A stretch of 7,421 nt of DNA from CAZYWA01 sp964650975 [NCBI: uncultured bacterium] (lineage in GTDB: Bacteria > JADJOY01), in contig CAZYWA010000412.1 in NCBI GenBank assembly GCA_964650975.1, positions 1 to 7,421 of the forward strand, written 5' to 3'. Shown here piece after piece: positions 1 to 6,146 of the stretch. Below the pieces are notes generated by a model, which saw only the letters and a program-made list of their open reading frames with translations, was not told the origin of the DNA and ran no database searches. The position numbers were made by a program, and so were the translations under genes. Numbering within the stretch: the stretch's first letter is position 1; each line of letters starts with the position of its first letter.

Positions 1-2320
1 ACCCGAACTGGCTGTAGAGGCCGAAGATCGAGTCGCGCGGATGGTTGAGCAGCGTGATGGTCTGCGCGCCGCCGTAGGTGCCGCGCGCGCGCAAGGTGTC
101 GAAGATCTGGGGCGGCGTGAGGCCCACCCAGCGGGGAGCGCCGTTCGAGGTCTCACGGCCGTCGAACTTGAGCGGCATCGCGTTGTAGTGGCCGTTCTCG
201 AAGGTGGTGAGCTCGTCTCCGACCACCGTGGTGAGCCACGGCCTGAGGTGGTGGTTCTCGATGTAGGGCTTGTAGTTGGTCATGTAGTCGTGGTCGGTCG
301 ACGCGATGATCTCGACGCCTTCCGCCGCGTAGCCGACCACGCGATCGTCCTTGGCGACGCCCGAGTCGTGGCTCGACTCCGAGTGGACGTGGAAGTCGCC
401 GGACAGCCAGCCGGTGGTGTCGACCACGTGCGCCACGCTCAGCTGCACCAGCTGGCCGATGCCCGGCTCGACCACCACGTCCTTCGAATCGATCGTGTAC
501 TCGTAGCCGTGGGAGGCGTAGACCCGGTAGCGCCCGGGCGCCAGCGAGAACTCGTGACGGCCGTCCTCGGTGTACTGATACGCGGCCACGAACTCGAGAT
601 CGGTGCGCGAGGCGTCCGCGGTCTGCGGCTCGTAGATGGCGTTGGCGCGTGGAATGCGCGCGATCGGCAACGAGCCCTCGCCGAAGCGCGGCCAGGGAAC
701 ACCGTGTCCGTCGAGCTCGGTGATGGTGATCTTCGCGGGCAGCGGCTGGCTCGCGTTGCCCGCGTCCACCACCTCGACCCGAACCTGGCCGTCGCGCGGG
801 ATGACCACGCTGGTCGTGGTGGATCCGCCGGCCGTGATCGAGACCGGTGTCGGCGCACTGCGCGAATGTCCCGCCGAGAGCCCGAGCAGCAGGTACTCGC
901 CGGGCTCGAGCTCCTCGACGAAGGAGCCGTCCTGTACGGTGTCGTCGAAGCGGACGTCGGTGTAGATCTGCGAGATCGGCTCGCCCAGGTCGCCGAGCGA
1001 GAGGGTGCTCGGGTCGCGCAGGTTCCCCGAGCCGTCGCGGGGATGCTTGAAGACCAGGATGCTCGCGTGGCTCAGCGGCCGCGCGGTGGCTTCCTCGAAG
1101 GCATGACCGTGAACCGTGCCGGTGGCGACGCCGTGGATCTGGTTGACCACGTCGAGCACCGACGCCACGTCGCCGTCGCCCACGATGAAGTAGCGATCGT
1201 AGCTCGCGACGTCGCCCTTCTGGCTCCCCACCTGCGCCAGCGGCGACGGCTTGGCGCCGGTGGTCGCGTCGACCATCTCGCGCGACGTCGCCACGAACTG
1301 CGGCGCGATGGTGCCGGCGAGCAGCGGGATCGTGAGCACGCCGTTGTCGGGAGCGGTCATGCCGTAGGAAATCTGATTGCCGCGGCCCACGAGGTACGTG
1401 CCGGAGAGCGGCGATTCGAAGGTATTTTTGAACGGCGCGACCTCGTCGTAGACGACGTCGCTGGTGGGATTGGGTGCCTTCTGCAAGAGCTGGTCGAACG
1501 AGTCGAAGCCGAAGGTCGGCGAGAAGAGCTGGGTGGTCCCGCCGAAGATCGCGATGTCGCCGTAGGCCTGTCCGAAGAGCACCGGCGAGATCACGTCGAG
1601 CGGCGCCTGCGGATACGCAGGCTTGAACACGCGCTGCGCGTTGGGATCGTCGCCGCAATCGATGGGCTGGCCGCCTGCGTTGCCACCCTCGAAGAACCGC
1701 ACCTCCGTGTGCAGCGTCGCGTAGCGATGGCCGGGCTCGAGGATGTAGTCCTGCACGATGCGCGCGCCCGATGGCCCGAGCAGATTGGGGATCACGCCGA
1801 CCAGCGCGATCAAGGGATAGAGGTCGGCCGCCATGCGGACGCGGGCGCGTGCGCCGGATCCGGAACCGCCCTCCTCGCACACCCGGACGCTCGAGCTCAC
1901 GGGGTCGCCGGGGCCGTCGAAGGTACCGTCGGGCTTCGCGACCTTGAGATCGATGATCGGGAATACCTCGACCAGCTCGTCTGCGCCGCGGTCGGCGCTG
2001 CTCGATCCGTCGGGACGCTGCAGCTCCGCGTCGACCAGACCGCCGCCGAAGAGATTGGGGCCGTACGACTCCAGGGCGCCCAGCACCGCCAGGCGGACCT
2101 GGTCGTTCTCGAGGATGAAATCGCCGATGTTGGCGATCGCGACCTTGCCGCCGATGAGCTGGTTCCGGTTGCTGATCACGTACGCGCGAGCGAAGGGCGA
2201 GCGCGTTCCCACGTGCCCGCTGGTGCTGGTGCAGGTGGTCGCGGCGAGCAGCAACGTGAGCAGCGCGGCCGAGCGCCCCACGGCTCGCGTCCTCGCAGGG
2301 CAGAGCCGCAGGGATGACAT
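1..2320 (-). CDS. Exported PHP-domain metallohydrolase, CehA/McbA type (3' end beyond window)
   Basis: Reverse-strand frame of 773 codons without a stop, cut by the left edge, so the C-terminus is missing. The ATG at 2320 has a good Shine-Dalgarno (AAGGAGT, 2325-2331) five bases upstream. The N-terminus has arginines at 5, 10, 12 and 16, a hydrophobic run at about 17-28 and then Cys30 (LAATTC), a possible but non-ideal lipobox. An N-terminal beta-type domain carries ENDQVRLAVL (71-80) and GPNLFGGGLVDAEL (87-100). Residues about 398-500 (GTVHGHAFEEATARPL) and about 510-635 look like carboxypeptidase-regulatory-like or Ig-like folds. The PHP domain follows: DFHVHS (D642, H644, H646), STDHD (D676, H677, D678), GDE (E703) and LLNHP (H760), the usual metal-ligand motifs of the PHP superfamily. 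Family knowledge predicts a di- or trinuclear metal hydrolase of phosphoesters or amide/carbamate-like bonds; the substrate is unknown. It is probably periplasmic or membrane-anchored. It may be co-transcribed with waaF, 105 bp upstream. PHP assignment is confident, exact function is not. Confidence 0.88.
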   Translation of the reverse strand, partial: MSSLRLCPARTRAVGRSAALLTLLLAATTCTSTSGHVGTRSPFARAYVISNRNQLIGGKVAIANIGDFILENDQVRLAVLGALESYGPNLFGGGLVDAELQRPDGSSSADRGADELVEVFPIIDLKVAKPDGTFDGPGDPVSSSVRVCEEGGSGSGARARVRMAADLYPLIALVGVIPNLLGPSGARIVQDYILEPGHRYATLHTEVRFFEGGNAGGQPIDCGDDPNAQRVFKPAYPQAPLDVISPVLFGQAYGDIAIFGGTTQLFSPTFGFDSFDQLLQKAPNPTSDVVYDEVAPFKNTFESPLSGTYLVGRGNQISYGMTAPDNGVLTIPLLAGTIAPQFVATSREMVDATTGAKPSPLAQVGSQKGDVASYDRYFIVGDGDVASVLDVVNQIHGVATGTVHGHAFEEATARPLSHASILVFKHPRDGSGNLRDPSTLSLGDLGEPISQIYTDVRFDDTVQDGSFVEELEPGEYLLLGLSAGHSRSAPTPVSITAGGSTTTSVVIPRDGQVRVEVVDAGNASQPLPAKITITELDGHGVPWPRFGEGSLPIARIPRANAIYEPQTADASRTDLEFVAAYQYTEDGRHEFSLAPGRYRVYASHGYEYTIDSKDVVVEPGIGQLVQLSVAHVVDTTGWLSGDFHVHSESSHDSGVAKDDRVVGYAAEGVEIIASTDHDYMTNYKPYIENHHLRPWLTTVVGDELTTFENGHYNAMPLKFDGRETSNGAPRWVGLTPPQIFDTLRARGTYGGAQTITLLNHPRDSIFGLYSQFG

Positions 2321-2353
2321 GCCCACTCCTTCGCTGCGAGGAATCGGGTTCGT

Positions 2354-2404
2354 GCGCCGCGCGGCTCCAGGGCAGCGGCCGAGCCGGTCCGGCGCGCGCG
2401 GCGC
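2354..2404. repeat. GC-rich inverted repeat (hairpin) between waaF and the PHP gene
   Basis: Perfect 10-base arms, GCGCCGCGCG at 2354-2363 and CGCGCGGCGC at 2395-2404, enclose 31 bases. These include a second small dyad, GCCGG-T-CCGGC, at 2383-2393. The structure lies after the waaF stop codon and before the Shine-Dalgarno of the PHP gene in their direction of transcription. There is no T-run after it, so it is not a canonical intrinsic terminator. It could be an attenuating or RNA-processing hairpin, or chance in very GC-rich DNA. Confidence 0.4.
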
Positions 2405-2425
2405 TGAATGTTGACTCTCGGGGTC

Positions 2426-3481
2426 TTAAAACGCAAGTGACTGCGCGGCCGACCACACCCTCTCCGGCGCGATCCGCTCCATGCAGCGATGGTCGATCGG
2501 GCAATCGCGCAGGAAGCACGGCGCGCACGCCACCGGCTCGCTCACCACCGACGTCGACGGGCCCACCGGACCCGTCGCCTCGGCGTCGGTGGGCCCGAAC
2601 ACCGCGACCAGCGGCACTCCCAGTGCCGCGCCGGCGTGCATGAGCCCCGAGTCGTTGGTCACCAGAAGGCGCGCGCCGCCGATCACCGCCAGCGCCTCCG
2701 CGAGCCCGATCCGTCCGCAGAGGTCGACCGGCGCCCGGCGCGCGGCCGCGTTCACCGCCCTCGCGATGGGGCGCTCACCTGGGCTGCCCAGCAGCACCGC
2801 CTCGAGACCCGTCTCCCGGTAGGCGCGGTCGGCGACCGCCGCGAAGCCGGTCGCGGTCCAGCGCTTGGCTCCCCCGAACGCGGCGCCCGGCGCGATCGCG
2901 ACGTAGGGCTTTCCCGCGATGCCGGAAGCCTCGAGGGCTCGCGCCGCGGCATCCGCCACGTGGGCGGGCGTGACGAGCCGCGGATCGGAGCGCGGCGCCG
3001 GAATACCGGTGCCGCGCAGGAGCTCGAGATGCAGCTCGCGCTCGTGAATGCCCGGTCTCCCCTTCCCCGGAAACGGCACGGGGTGTGTCAGCCAAGGTCG
3101 CTGCAGCGCTCCGTCGTAGCCGACACGCGTTGGGATCCCGGTGAGGCCGAGGAGAATCGCACTGCTCGCCGAGCGTGGTTGGGTGATCGCGACGTCGAAG
3201 CGGCGGGTCGCGAGCTCGCGGCCGAGCCGCCACAGCCCGCGCAGTCCGCGGTGGCGGCCCTTGCGGTCGAAGAGCACGATCTCGTCGACGGCCGGGACGA
3301 ACCGGAACACGTCCGCGACCCACGGCACGGCAAGCACCGCGAGGTGGGCGCCGGGGAAGGCCTCGCGCAGCGCGCACAGCGCGGGCACCGCGAGGATCGC
3401 GTCACCCACCCAGTTGGGCGCTCGCACCAGTACGGCCCGCGGCGCGCCCAGCACGGTATCGAGAGCGGTCACGGCGTTCAT
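2426..3481 (-). CDS. waaF: Lipopolysaccharide heptosyltransferase II (ADP-heptose:LPS, GT9 family)
   Basis: A 351-residue protein, the usual length for GT9 heptosyltransferases. It transfers L-glycero-D-manno-heptose from ADP-heptose to the LPS inner core at the cytoplasmic face of the inner membrane. Visible motifs are VRAPNWVGDAILAVPAL (19-35), with D27 at the position of the catalytic Asp of WaaC/WaaF enzymes, APGAAFGGAKRW (197-208), with the conserved nucleotide-sugar Lys in KRW, and TNDSGLMHAGAALGVP (275-290) followed by VAVFGPTD, the C-terminal ADP-heptose site. A C-terminal cysteine set (C319, C322, C327, C333, ending HRCM) matches the pattern I recall from many WaaF proteins. The ATG at 3481 has a GGAG about 11 bases upstream, slightly distant. 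The gene ends with TAA at 2426. It is divergent from thrB and upstream of the PHP gene. WaaF is favoured over WaaC or WaaQ because of the NWVGD motif and the Cys-rich end. Confidence 0.93.
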   Translation of the reverse strand: MNAVTALDTVLGAPRAVLVRAPNWVGDAILAVPALCALREAFPGAHLAVLAVPWVADVFRFVPAVDEIVLFDRKGRHRGLRGLWRLGRELATRRFDVAITQPRSASSAILLGLTGIPTRVGYDGALQRPWLTHPVPFPGKGRPGIHERELHLELLRGTGIPAPRSDPRLVTPAHVADAAARALEASGIAGKPYVAIAPGAAFGGAKRWTATGFAAVADRAYRETGLEAVLLGSPGERPIARAVNAAARRAPVDLCGRIGLAEALAVIGGARLLVTNDSGLMHAGAALGVPLVAVFGPTDAEATGPVGPSTSVVSEPVACAPCFLRDCPIDHRCMERIAPERVWSAAQSLAF

Positions 3482-3528
3482 GCGCGAGCGCGCTCCGGTG
3501 GAGCCATCGAGGTCGTGGGAAACGCCGA

Positions 3529-3537
3529 TGCTATAGT
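3529..3537 (+). promoter_or_regulatory. Extended -10 promoter candidate for thrB
   Basis: TGCTATAGT matches the extended -10 pattern TGnTATAAT with one mismatch, in the 109-bp gap between waaF and thrB. No convincing -35 lies at the usual spacing, which is compatible with an extended -10 promoter. The start site would fall near 3544. That leaves only about 10 untranslated bases before GTG 3555 but about 46 before GTG 3591, supporting the downstream start. Sequence-pattern evidence only. Confidence 0.4.
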
Positions 3538-3590
3538 CCCGCGCCGTTTTTCAGGTGGCAACCGCGACCGGGAGCCGCAGCCGAGGCCAC

Positions 3591-4535
3591 GTGACGACCG
3601 CGCTCTTCATCAGCGTTCCCGCGACCACGGCCAACCTCGGGGCGGGCTTCGATACCCTCGGCCTGGCACTCACGTTGCGGAACGACGTGTGGATCACCCC
3701 CGCGGCTCACGTGGGCCTCGCATACCAGGTCGAGGGCGAGGGAGCGGCGGACGTCGCGGCCGAGCCGGGCGCCAACCTTTTCGACCGGGTGCTCCGAGGC
3801 ACGTTGAAGAAGCTCGGGAGCCCGATCCCGGCTGCGGACGTGCGCATGCTCAACCGGATCCCGTGGCGACGCGGGCTCGGCTCGAGCTCGGCGGCCGCGG
3901 TGGCCGGCGCGGTGGCCGGGCTCTCGCTCGCGGGCGCCAAGGTCGATCCGCAAACGGTGCTCGATCTCGCCCTGCCCTTCGAGGGCCACCCGGACAACCT
4001 GACACCGGCGATCGCGGGCGGATTCACCGCGGCCACCCTCGCGAACGGTGTCGCCCGATTCGTCCGGCTGCCGCCTCCCAAGCTCGCCGCCGTGGCGCTG
4101 GTGCCGTCTTTCGGGATCTCCACGGTCGAGGCGCGACGGCTGCTCCCGGCCCAGGTGTCCCTCGGCGACGCCGTTCACAACCTCACGCGGGCCTCGCTCC
4201 TGGTCGCCGCGATCGCGGCGCGGCGCTACGACTTGCTCGATCTCGGTACCGAAGACCGGCTCCACCAGCCGCACCGTGCCCGGTTGGTCCCGGGCTTCGA
4301 GGCGGTTCGTGGAGCAGCGCGCGAGGCGGGAGCCCTGGCCTCGTTCCTGAGCGGCAGCGGCCCCACGATCCTGGCTCTCGGGCTTCCGGCCCGGTCGTCG
4401 AGGATCCGCGCGGCCATGCTCGCCTCCTGGTCACGGCATGGCCGTGGAGAAGCCCAGTGCCTGGTGCTCGAGGTGTCGGCGCGCGGCGCGATCGTCCGGG
4501 GTGCGTTTCCCAGGGTGCGCCGGCGACGCACGTAG
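3591..4535 (+). CDS. thrB: Homoserine kinase (GHMP kinase family)
   Basis: Phosphorylates L-homoserine with ATP to O-phosphohomoserine, the penultimate step of threonine synthesis, in the cytoplasm. From GTG 3591 the protein has 314 residues, typical for ThrB. It shows the N-terminal VPATTANLGAGFD (9-21), the ATP-binding glycine/serine loop PWRRGLGSSSAAA (91-103), FEGHPDNLTPAIAGGF (130-145), EDRLHQPHR and the C-terminal LSGSGPTILAL (253-263). An in-frame GTG at 3555 would add 12 residues (starts ATATGSRSRGH) that do not look like a ThrB N-terminus, and it has no ribosome site. GTG 3591 has a weak GAGG just upstream and fits the promoter candidate better, but the choice is uncertain. The gene stands alone, without thrA or thrC in view. 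It is divergent from waaF and convergent with the next gene, with 21 bp between stop codons. All family motifs are intact. Confidence 0.95.
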   Translation: MTTALFISVPATTANLGAGFDTLGLALTLRNDVWITPAAHVGLAYQVEGEGAADVAAEPGANLFDRVLRGTLKKLGSPIPAADVRMLNRIPWRRGLGSSSAAAVAGAVAGLSLAGAKVDPQTVLDLALPFEGHPDNLTPAIAGGFTAATLANGVARFVRLPPPKLAAVALVPSFGISTVEARRLLPAQVSLGDAVHNLTRASLLVAAIAARRYDLLDLGTEDRLHQPHRARLVPGFEAVRGAAREAGALASFLSGSGPTILALGLPARSSRIRAAMLASWSRHGRGEAQCLVLEVSARGAIVRGAFPRVRRRRT

Positions 4536-4556
4536 CCAACGCCGCCCCGTTCTCGA

Positions 4557-5324
4557 TCAGAAGAGCTTGGGCGGAGCTTCGTCCTTCTTCCCGCCGTCGC
4601 TCGCCGCCGGCTGAGTACCGGTGGCGGGAGTGCCGGCGTCAGTCGTCGCGGGCGCCAGCTCCTTCATCTTCGCCGACAGCTCGCGCACCAGATCGAGCTG
4701 CGCGACGCTCCGGAACTCGACGTGGCCCGCGTTGGCTTCGTTGGGGCTCTTGGCGAGCACCGTGTAGACCAGCACCACCTCGACCTGGTTCTTGCGCCAG
4801 GTCTTGGTGATCTCGTGGCCGGCGCCGAGAAAAGCACTCTTGTCGAGGGGTTTTTCTTCACTGGTGGTGGGCTCGCCGAAGCTCTTCACGAACTGCTTCT
4901 CGATGTCGAGATAGTCGATCCGGTACTCGACGGTGATGCGAGCCAGCCGGCCGTTGAACGGGCTGAACCAGTAGTCGACGCGGCTGTGCGCGTTGCCGTA
5001 GCCATTGGGCACCTTCTCGACGATGCGCAAGCACGGCTGCTTGGGGGCCGTCGGGCAATCTTGAAGGTCGGGCAGCTCGAACGCCTGGCTGCTCTTCGGG
5101 ATCTCCTTTCGTACCTGATCCGCCGTGTCCTCGAGCTTGACGGTGAGGAAGCCCTGCGGGAACGCGACGGCGGCGGTTCCCGGTGCGGCCGAGGCCGCCT
5201 GTCCGTCGGCGGCGGCGGCGCGCCCGCCCGGCCCACCGCCGAGCAGCGCGAGGGCCGCGAGCCCGGTCGCGAGCGCCCGCGGCGCGGAGTCAGCCCTGCT
5301 CAGCTGCAGCACCGATCCGGCCAT
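4557..5324 (-). CDS. Exported protein of unknown function
   Basis: A 255-residue protein that I do not recognise. The ATG at 5324 is chosen because GAGGA lies five bases upstream and a signal peptide begins directly: R10 and R16, hydrophobic ALATGLAALALLGG (17-30), then an Ala-rich likely signal peptidase I site near 36-39. The frame is open up to an ATG at 5411, but that start would place 29 polar residues before the signal. After an Ala-rich linker, a folded domain of about residues 56-222 contains two nearby cysteines (C90, C98) that could form a disulfide, several aromatic beta-like segments (RVDYWFSPFNGRLARITVEY, 115-134), KSFGEPT (147-153), KTWRKNQVEVVLVYTV (174-189) and a short final helix. 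The tail from about 225 is rich in Ala, Thr, Pro and Lys. This suggests a soluble periplasmic or loosely envelope-associated protein. Strong third-position G/C bias and the coherent signal peptide make it a real gene. Function is unknown. Confidence 0.82.
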   Translation of the reverse strand: MAGSVLQLSRADSAPRALATGLAALALLGGGPGGRAAAADGQAASAAPGTAAVAFPQGFLTVKLEDTADQVRKEIPKSSQAFELPDLQDCPTAPKQPCLRIVEKVPNGYGNAHSRVDYWFSPFNGRLARITVEYRIDYLDIEKQFVKSFGEPTTSEEKPLDKSAFLGAGHEITKTWRKNQVEVVLVYTVLAKSPNEANAGHVEFRSVAQLDLVRELSAKMKELAPATTDAGTPATGTQPAASDGGKKDEAPPKLF

Positions 5325-5358
5325 CTTCGTCCTCGGCAAGATTCCCTCCCGGGAGTGC

Positions 5359-5445
5359 TCACGCTTTTCCCGGCCCGGGGAAGTTGTACGAGATCCAGCC
5401 GTCGCAGACAACCGCGAGTTCCAGTAGAATCCGTTTCTCGGCCAT
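5359..5445 (-). CDS. Possible small ORF upstream of the exported protein (28 residues)
   Basis: ATG at 5445 to TGA at 5359 encodes 28 residues beginning MAEKRILLELAVVCDG and ending YNFPGPGKA. It lies in the 149-bp gap between two divergent genes, 34 bp upstream of the exported-protein start and on the same strand. The last two thirds have strong G/C third positions like neighbouring genes, the first ten codons do not. No good Shine-Dalgarno is visible. It could be a leader peptide, a small protein or a chance ORF. The opposite-strand -10 candidate for pilZ lies inside it, which argues mildly against it. Confidence 0.2.
   Translation of the reverse strand: MAEKRILLELAVVCDGWISYNFPGPGKA
5425..5430 (+). 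promoter_or_regulatory. Weak -10 candidate for the pilZ-opx operon
   Basis: TAGAAT differs from the -10 consensus at one base and lies 43 bases before the pilZ ATG, implying a leader of about 37 bases. The hexamer about 17 bases upstream (TCGCAG) is a poor -35. An operon promoter is expected in this gap, since the gene to the left is divergent, but the exact site is a guess. Confidence 0.25.
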
Positions 5446-5473
5446 CGATCCAGCCTGACCCGAACCTCGCCCG

Positions 5474-6145
5474 ATGACCAAGCTCCACTCCGCCGCAGAA
5501 GAACGGCCGCAGCGCTTTCTCATCCGCTACCAGTGCGGCGCCGGTGGAGACATGGAAGCCCAGGCGGACCAGCTGAGCGAGAAGGGGCTCTTCATCCACA
5601 CCGAGTCGGCCTCGCCGGTGAACTCGCTGGTGACGCTGCAGCTCACCCTTCCCGGTTCCACTGGACTGCCGATCCGCGCCACCGCCACGGTGGTCTACTC
5701 GAATCCGTTCCGGCCGTTCGTTCCCTCGGCGCTCCCCCCGGGCATGGGGGTCAAGTTCACGGTTCTCACCGACAACGATCGCGAGCGAATCTTCGGGTAC
5801 GTGAATGCGCTGCAGCCCGGCGGGCAGGAGTTGATCAAGGTGGACCTGGGAAATCGGCCGCAGCGCCGGGTCGCCGCGCCACCCGAGCACGCGGCGGCTC
5901 CCGTGGACGCCTTCAACGCCGCCGCGGAAGCCGCGCTGGGTGGCGGCGACTCGAAGGACCGACCGAGCAAGGCCAAATCCGCCAGGGGAGCGAAGCCCTC
6001 GCGCGCCGGCGAAGCCGTCGACGACCCGCTCTGGCAGCGTTTGTGGAAGCGGCTCAATCAGCCGGTGGGGGCGAACCCGGCCTCGAGCACCAAGGAGAAG
6101 GGCGCGAAGTCATCGAAGCCGAGCCGTCCGAAAGGGAAATCCTGA
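5474..6145 (+). CDS. PilZ-domain protein, candidate c-di-GMP receptor
   Basis: A 223-residue cytoplasmic protein with an N-terminal PilZ domain, about residues 10-115. PilZ proteins bind cyclic di-GMP through an RxxxR and a (D/N)xSxxG motif. Here RFLIR (R14, R18) fits the first, while the second reads QLSEKG (33-38), with Gln for the Asp/Asn. The segment LSEKGLFIHTESASPVNS, a beta strand with VVYSNP, and PPGMGVKF (88-95) resemble the PilZ subtype common in myxobacteria. The remaining half is low complexity: Ala-rich about 133-157, then Lys/Ser/Arg-rich to the end, interrupted by DDPLWQRLWKRLNQPVG (183-199), a likely amphipathic helix. The ATG at 5474 has no clear Shine-Dalgarno, but the next ATG (5552) would remove RxxxR. 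The stop codon is one base before the opx start, so the genes form an operon. It may regulate exopolysaccharide export or synthesis; that is inference from context. Confidence 0.88.
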   Translation: MTKLHSAAEERPQRFLIRYQCGAGGDMEAQADQLSEKGLFIHTESASPVNSLVTLQLTLPGSTGLPIRATATVVYSNPFRPFVPSALPPGMGVKFTVLTDNDRERIFGYVNALQPGGQELIKVDLGNRPQRRVAAPPEHAAAPVDAFNAAAEAALGGGDSKDRPSKAKSARGAKPSRAGEAVDDPLWQRLWKRLNQPVGANPASSTKEKGAKSSKPSRPKGKS

Positions 6146-6146
6146 C

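Noticed and set aside
41-2317. Plus-strand open frame of 758 codons across the PHP gene
   Set aside because: Arg/Val/Asp/Gly-biased translation with no domain; it is the antisense shadow of the minus-strand PHP gene, which has a signal sequence, a ribosome site and PHP motifs.
153-2528. Minus-strand open frame of 791 codons overlapping the PHP gene and the end of waaF
   Set aside because: Arg-rich, repetitive RRR composition typical of an out-of-frame reading of GC-rich coding DNA; it overlaps two well-supported genes.
3531-4274. Minus-strand open frame of 247 codons opposite thrB
   Set aside because: Arg/Glu-rich antisense shadow of thrB, whose kinase motifs are complete on the plus strand.
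4536-4556. Terminator between the convergent thrB and exported-protein genes
   Set aside because: Only 21 bp, with no inverted repeat or T-run visible.
2489-4810. Plus-strand open frame of 773 codons across waaF, thrB and beyond
   Set aside because: Antisense to waaF and out of frame with thrB; Arg/Gly-rich with no recognisable motifs.
5300-5890. Minus-strand open frame of 196 codons overlapping pilZ and the divergent gap
   Set aside because: Shadow of pilZ; no ribosome site, no domain, and it would overlap the exported-protein start.
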